DNA from: Phyto melanocephala
Taxonomy: Eukaryota; Arthropoda; Insecta; Diptera; Rhinophoridae
Length of the DNA stretch: 64,000 bases
Direction: 5' to 3'
Assembly (NCBI GenBank): GCA_941918925.1
Contig: OW799234.1
Location: 58,694,968 to 58,758,967, forward strand
Shown here: positions 59,383-64,000 of the stretch, one piece after another
How positions within the stretch are numbered: the first letter of the stretch is position 1
Layout: each line of letters begins with the position of its first letter
The notes under the pieces: model-generated
Database searches by the model: none
Told to the model about the DNA's origin: nothing
Seen by the model: the letters and a program-made list of their open reading frames with translations, nothing else
Made by a program: the position numbers and the translations under genes

Positions 59383-60155
59383 TAAAACTATGTGGACTAT
59401 ATGGATTTTGACGCGCTGAACTCAAATCCGTTGTCGGTTTTTTTCCATCAGATCGGGATTTTTTTTTATGGGCGTGGCAAATTTTCCCCCCTAAATTAGT
59501 CAGGTACGGAGACTTATTTCCTCCTAACATCTGATTTTCAAAAATAAAACACCAAAAAATGTGTAACAAAATTGTATTTATTTTAGTTGAATACAATTTT
59601 TCTCTATCTTTTATTGTTTTTGAGTTATTTAGAAATTAATGGAGAAAAAAAAAATTTTTCGTGCAAAATTCGTAATATTTTTCAATTTAAAAATGGAATT
59701 AAAAAAATTATGAGGCAAATATTCAACATTTTAAACTTTGTTCTGAGAACTACTTATCTTAAAAATAAAAAAAGCTGTAAATTATAAAAATCGGTTAAGA
59801 AGTGTAGATTTTATTGTCAATTTACCGCAGGTACCCAATATTGACCAAATATGTGTAATGCAGCAAACAAGGTCAGAGTGGGCGCACCAAAGCGGCTTGT
59901 AGCATCAATGAATGGCAACTTTTTACTTCTATCTATTTTCTTACAACAAAACCAAATACAAGCAAAAAAATTTGCCAGATTGTAATTTTGTAGCAACGCC
60001 TCGCTTAAAGCACCCACCTGTCGTCACCCGTAGAAAACTTCAAATTGCAATAAAAATTAAAATATTTACAGGCTATTTTACTTTAAATAACACAAAAATG
60101 TTGTTAATAATTATTAATTTTTATTTAGGAAACATTGTTAAAATAAAAAAGTAGC
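59383..60155. other. Left inverted arm and spacer of the CACTG-ended element
   Basis: 59383-59870 is the rest of the left inverted repeat, complementary to 61808-62290 with scattered differences. 59870-60155 is AT-rich and unrecognised. ORFs over the arms occur on both sides as mirror images and are not genes. Confidence 0.7.
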
Positions 60156-61553
60156 TTAAGCTGCCCATGCCCTTTTGTCCACATCATTCAATTTCGTTCT
60201 GAAAACCTCGTCCTTCATAAGCTGTCGTATTTGTGGACCTACAAGTATGCCTTCTTTTACTTTAGCATCTCTGATTCTAGGAAATTTGCTCTTAATGTAT
60301 AGAAAGGCTTCACCATCCTTGTTCATTGCTTTGACAAAATTTTTTATTAGGCCTAGCTTTATATGAAGAGAAGAATTTGTTTCTTTTGATTTAAAGGCTC
60401 TTCTGCTACATTTTTTTCTCCTGGAATAAAATTTACTCTTTTCGGCCAAATTTTAACATTGTAGTGTTTTTCTTTCGCGTGGCTATCCCATTCACATAAG
60501 AAGCAATAAAACTTAGTATATCCACTTTGCAATCCATTTAACATTGCTACGACTTTAAAATCTGCAGATTCCATGAGTAATGTGAATATTTAATTTTTTG
60601 TAGTATCATCTTTATGCTACAATAGTTTTCTTTCATATTTCTTGCATACGCGAGTGGGGCCAATGGAAATTTGTTGCCATTGGGAAGTAAAACGGCTTTC
60701 AAACTTGTCTTGGATGAATCAACAACAAGCCGCCAATCCTGAGATTAATGACTGAAACACAGTTGTCGCAAAAGTCCATCAGCATTATCGCAAAATATTA
60801 AACCTTCCTCTTTGCTGAAATATATTAAAAAAGGTTGTTCTTTATTTCGAAAGTAAGAGACGTTAACGTCCGTTTGCACCAAGCTCCATTCTTTTCATTG
60901 GGATGCAAGAAGCTCAGACTTGCTTTTTTTAAAGCCTTGATTTACAAACTAAGTTATTTATATCAGCTTAGTTCGGAAAATAAGGTGTACTCCTTGGACT
61001 TCCAAATGAATGCGAAGAAACACCCATGCTGGCGTAAGTGGGTTCAGTTGCTGCAGAAAGCCCATCTTCTTCATCGTCTGTAGGAGGCAATGGAGGTAAA
61101 AATTTACTTGTAAACTGGAAAACTGGTCGTTTGACGCATGAAGTATTTGGATATGTAATTTTATTTTTGGTTTTTTTCGTAAGCCCATGTGTTTAGTATG
61201 GCAAAAGTATCAATCATTTTGATGATTTTGTGGTTCACTCCAAATCGCTGGCTTCATAAACGGCTTCATAAAGACTTATGACTTTCTTTTAAACAACCTC
61301 TTAAAGACTTACCACAGCTACTACAACATATTTTCGGCAGCCATTTTTTATCTCTATCATCGATAGGAAACCCTAAATAACGGCAATAAGCATCTTTAAG
61401 CTTGGAAGATATTGTCTCCCGTTGAGAACTTAAAGTTAGATCGCCACATACGTAACAAAATAAATTTAGAGATTTGTTACAAATCCTTGACATTTTGCAA
61501 CATAAAAGCGTTTGTGGATTCTTTAGTTGCTTTATTTCTTTACACAATAACAA
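60156..61553 (-). pseudogene. Decayed transposon protein of the CACTG-ended element
   Basis: Read on the minus strand. From about 61493: MSRICNKSLNLFCYVCG, TISSKLKDAYCRYLGFPIDD and WLPKICCSSCGKSLRGCLK, two Cys pairs that suggest a zinc-binding N-terminus. Then, in changing frames: FLIYFSKEEGLIFCDNADGL and LVVDSSKTSLKAVLLPNGNK (about 60830-60680), NGLQSGYTKFYCFLCEWDS and HYNVKIWPKRVNFIPGEKN (60540-60410). After a frameshift near 60370: SLHIKLGLIKNFVKAMNKDG and FPRIRDAKVKEGILVGPQI, ending VDKRAWAA. I recognise this as a protein family repeated across arthropod and cnidarian genomes, usually longer at the C-terminus. At least three frameshifts and a truncated end make it inactive. The superfamily name is uncertain. 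Confidence 0.65.
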
Positions 61554-62325
61554 AGTACACTATAAGGTCTATTGACTGTTGCCGATTTTAACCGCACGAT
61601 ATTCAAATTAAAAGTGACTTACTTATTGCCCATTAGCTTCTATATATACAATAAATACCAGAATCTACCCTAATGTTCTTAATTTAAAATCACAGGTAAT
61701 TGAAAAATACTGTTATAAATATTAATTCCAAGAACTATTCAAAATACAGTTGCACTTTAGTTCCATTGCCTGCTCACCTAACGAAATGTTACATATATCA
61801 TATGTAAGGCTGGTTGCATTACAATATCGGGTACCGGCGGTAAATTGACAATAAAATATACATTTTTTAACCGATTTTTATGGTTAATGGCTTCCTTTAT
61901 TTATCAGATAAGTAGCTCTCAGAAAAAAGTTTAAAATGTTGAATATTTGAGTTATATTTTTTTTAATTCCATTTTTAATTTGAAAAATATTACGAATTTT
62001 GCACAAAAAAATTGTTTTTTCTCCATTAATTTCTAAATAACTCCAAAACGATAAGAGATAGATAAAAATTGTATTCCACTGAAATAAATACAATTTTGTT
62101 ACACATTTTTTAGTGTTTTATTTTTGAAAATCGGATGACTGATTCTCGTGTTAGGAGGAAATATGTGTCCGTACCTGGCTAATTTAAGGGGAAAAATTTG
62201 CCACGCCCATAAAAAAAATTCCAGATCTGATGGAAAAAAACTGACAACGGATTTGAGTTCAGCGCATCAAAATCCATATTATCCACATAGTTTTATTAAA
62301 TGGAGGATTTTGCTGCAGAGCAGTG
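61554..62325. other. Right spacer and right inverted arm of the CACTG-ended element
   Basis: 61554-61807 is unrecognised. 61808-62325 is the right inverted repeat ending in CAGTG. Confidence 0.75.
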
Positions 62326-63158
62326 TAATTATCGCCTAATAGGATATGAACAATCATTTAGATGAATATTTCGAAAACATTAAGGGATACAAGAAAGGTA
62401 TGAAAAAGGGGAAAATATGGGAAAGTGTGTATAATTCTTAACTACAGGGACAATATGTTACTATTGATTCGAAATGAAACCGAAAATTATATAAGCGACC
62501 CAATAAGCACTATTTTCATTTGTGTGGTACCTCTGTGTTTGCTGCGGTTGCTAGAAGCTATAATTATGAAATTATAAACTTTTGATTCGAGGTGAGACTC
62601 ACAGTATATTCTCGAACAAAAAGGGAATTCCTTCTCATTCTTTTTTATCACTTCTTGTATTATTGCCTAATAGAACATGAAAAATTATTTAAATGAAATT
62701 TTTGGAAACTTTTAGGGGGACAAAATGGATACCAAAATAGGGGAAATACGGAAAAGTATGCATAATTCTTAATAAAAGATATAATAAGTGAATAACGAGT
62801 ACAAATGGGAGGCTTGTATTTGCAAAAAAAAAAAAAAACGCAATAGATAGGCTGTTAAAGGCTAACACCAATTGAGAACAATCTATGGTAAGAATTTGGG
62901 GTTTGTTTTAATTACTCGTACCAGAGTAATTAGTCGAAATTGAAAAAATGTGTGCAACCAAAAGGGTAAATTTTTTGGGTTTATGAGATTCGTGACAATT
63001 AATTCGAGATGAAAGGGAAAATATTGTGGTCGAAAGATAAAGTTGTTTTTGCATTTTGATGGTACTTTTAGTATTTTCTACGGTTGTTAAAGAATAATTT
63101 TAAAACAAGGCACTTTTGATTAAGGTTGATATTGAAAATAGTGGTTGACAAAAAATAT

Positions 63159-63615
63159 ACTTTTCTAATTTTTATGGTAGTTTTTGTACATTCTAAGTTC
63201 GAGAAACTAGAACTATGGAATCAGAGTCTATTGTTTCCAGGTGCGAATTAAAATTCTGTTCTGCTTTGTTTGTTTTATTGTTCTTTACTTACTTTTTCGT
63301 ATTTGTTTGCCATTTTCTGTGTTTTTTTTATTTATGAATCTTGAATTTTAAAGTTAAGGACAATTGTTTCAAGTAAATTATGGAAATAATATCATCGACC
63401 TAAATGGAATTCAGAAATTAGAAACTAAGAATCAAAGTTGACTTTGACATACCCCGACAGTACTTCTCATAAAAAAAAAAATAAAATAATCAGAGAAGCA
63501 CTACATAAATTTAACGAAGAATTATTCAGTTATTAAAAAATGATTTAGTATTCAAAATTACTGTTTACTGTGCTACCGAAGCAGCTGATATTTTGCTATA
63601 TAAAAATATAAAAAA
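63159..63615. other. AT-rich sequence beyond the duplication
   Basis: No counterpart in copy 1 and no feature recognised. The duplicated unit therefore ends at about 63158, at a short A-run. Confidence 0.5.
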
Positions 63616-64000
63616 CTTGAAAAGCCCAGCGCGCGTTGCTACGCCCCTAAATGAATAAAAATGCATTCTGACTTTTAATTGAATATCATGTGTAAAAAGC
63701 TAAACAATATAACTTTTTTAACGGGCGTGGTGCTGCCCACTTTTATAATCACAAAACTGTACAGTCATGACAGCTCAATATGTCTAAAAAGTTTTAGAAA
63801 AATCGCTCAAGTTCAAGAAGCTGAAAATAATAACTTTTTATGGGCGTAACACGTCCCACTTTCTAATCAGGAAACTGTATAGTAATGACAGCTCAATATG
63901 TGTGCAAAGTTTCAGAAAAATCAGTCAAGTGCAAGCAGCTACAAATGATAACTAATTTTTTGTGGGCGTGGCTCCGCCCACTTTTTACCACCCATAAACA
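63616..64000 (-). mobile_element. Second Helitron of the 54851 family, cut by window end
   Basis: It starts CTTGAAAAGCCCAGCGCGCG then TTGCTACGCCCC, the diverged counterpart of the CTAG-side terminus at 54851. Three tandem units with GGGCGTGG or GGGCGTAAC follow at about 63723, 63841 and 63963. The TC end lies outside the window. Confidence 0.75.

Larger units (their letters stand above)
56532..62325 (-). mobile_element. TIR DNA transposon with ~500-bp inverted repeats and CACTG ends (CMC/Chapaev3-like?)
   Basis: The termini CACTGCTCTGCA and TGCAGAGCAGTG are exact inverted repeats, flanked by TAA on both sides (56529-56531 and 62326-62328). Copy 1 shows the empty site as AAAATTATTATCGCC. The inverted repeat continues for about 500 bp: 56532-56571 plus 59383-59870 on the left, interrupted by the piggyBac, against about 61808-62325 on the right. 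Without the piggyBac the element is about 2.98 kb. CAC termini with 3-bp duplications fit the CACTA/Chapaev3 group, but the class is an inference. The coding relic lies at 60156-61553. Confidence 0.8.
49190..63158 (+). repeat. Segmental tandem duplication, copy 2 (with later insertions)
   Basis: This repeats 42440-49179 in the same orientation. The 49180-49200 junction joins the right edge of the unit (GGTTGACAAAAAAAGT) to A-rich hAT subterminal repeats (AAGTAAAAGTCAG). Insertions present only here: mariner 53393-54315, Helitron 54851-55708, and a TIR element 56532-62325 with a nested piggyBac. Beyond 63158 the sequence has no counterpart in copy 1. Confidence 0.9.

Noticed and set aside
59466..59482. 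ATGGGCGTGGC in the TIR element as another Helitron copy
   Set aside because: Only the short GGGCGTGGC word is shared; the flanking sequence does not match the 120-bp Helitron unit.
59357..59596. 79-codon ORF and its mirror at 62148-62339
   Set aside because: Both translate the same inverted-repeat arm of the CACTG-ended element, one on each strand.

Overview
This window is AT-rich eukaryotic DNA, almost certainly from a cyclorrhaphan and probably calyptrate fly (house-fly or blow-fly type). The basis is the repeat set: many copies of a dispersed element with TATACCC-type ends, a CCGACCCCATAAAGTATAT core, GACGGACAGACGG runs and an ATTCGGC-GCCGAAT hairpin tail, plus fly-type DD41D mariners, a CR1/Jockey-like LINE and a LINE ending in TAACC units. 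The species call is inference. No intact host gene, tRNA or rRNA was recognised. The window reads as intergenic, intronic or repeat-rich DNA; two short GC-elevated ORFs (17.7 kb and 22.9 kb) are the only hints of host exons, and both are weak.

Layout. 0-20.5 kb: single-copy AT-rich DNA with nine copies or pieces of the hairpin-tailed repeats (families A and B), two hAT-like non-autonomous elements with 8-bp target duplications (613-1054 and 11928-12809), a 17-unit minisatellite (1690-2163), a foldback element with 10-bp duplications (4471-5104), a MITE, a 78-bp-arm palindrome and a small TIR element. 20.5-31.9 kb: mostly featureless, with one MITE, a degenerate direct-repeat block and a deleted mariner. 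32-37 kb: two head-to-head family A elements, a mariner relic, a 5'-truncated LINE with a 9-bp target duplication, and an older LINE relic. 38.5-42.5 kb: a hAT-like shell (8-bp duplication) that has received a LINE and a 2-kb TIR element.

42.4-63.2 kb: a direct tandem duplication of about 6.7 kb. The first copy (about 42.44-49.18 kb) and second copy (about 49.19-63.16 kb) share an old mariner relic with a MITE inside it, a 512-bp DD41D deletion derivative and a gag-like ORF. The second copy alone later received a 923-bp mariner whose two ends are both the 3' end, an 858-bp Helitron inserted exactly between A and T, and a 5.8-kb TIR element that itself holds a 2.8-kb piggyBac at TTAA. The first copy serves as the empty site for these insertions, so boundaries and target duplications can be read directly.

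The most complete coding sequence is the piggyBac transposase (two exons, about 581 codons). It is open throughout but appears to lack the short segment carrying the third catalytic aspartate. The other coding regions are fragments of transposases and reverse transcriptases, so nothing here works as a pathway; the value of the window lies in its layered transposition record.
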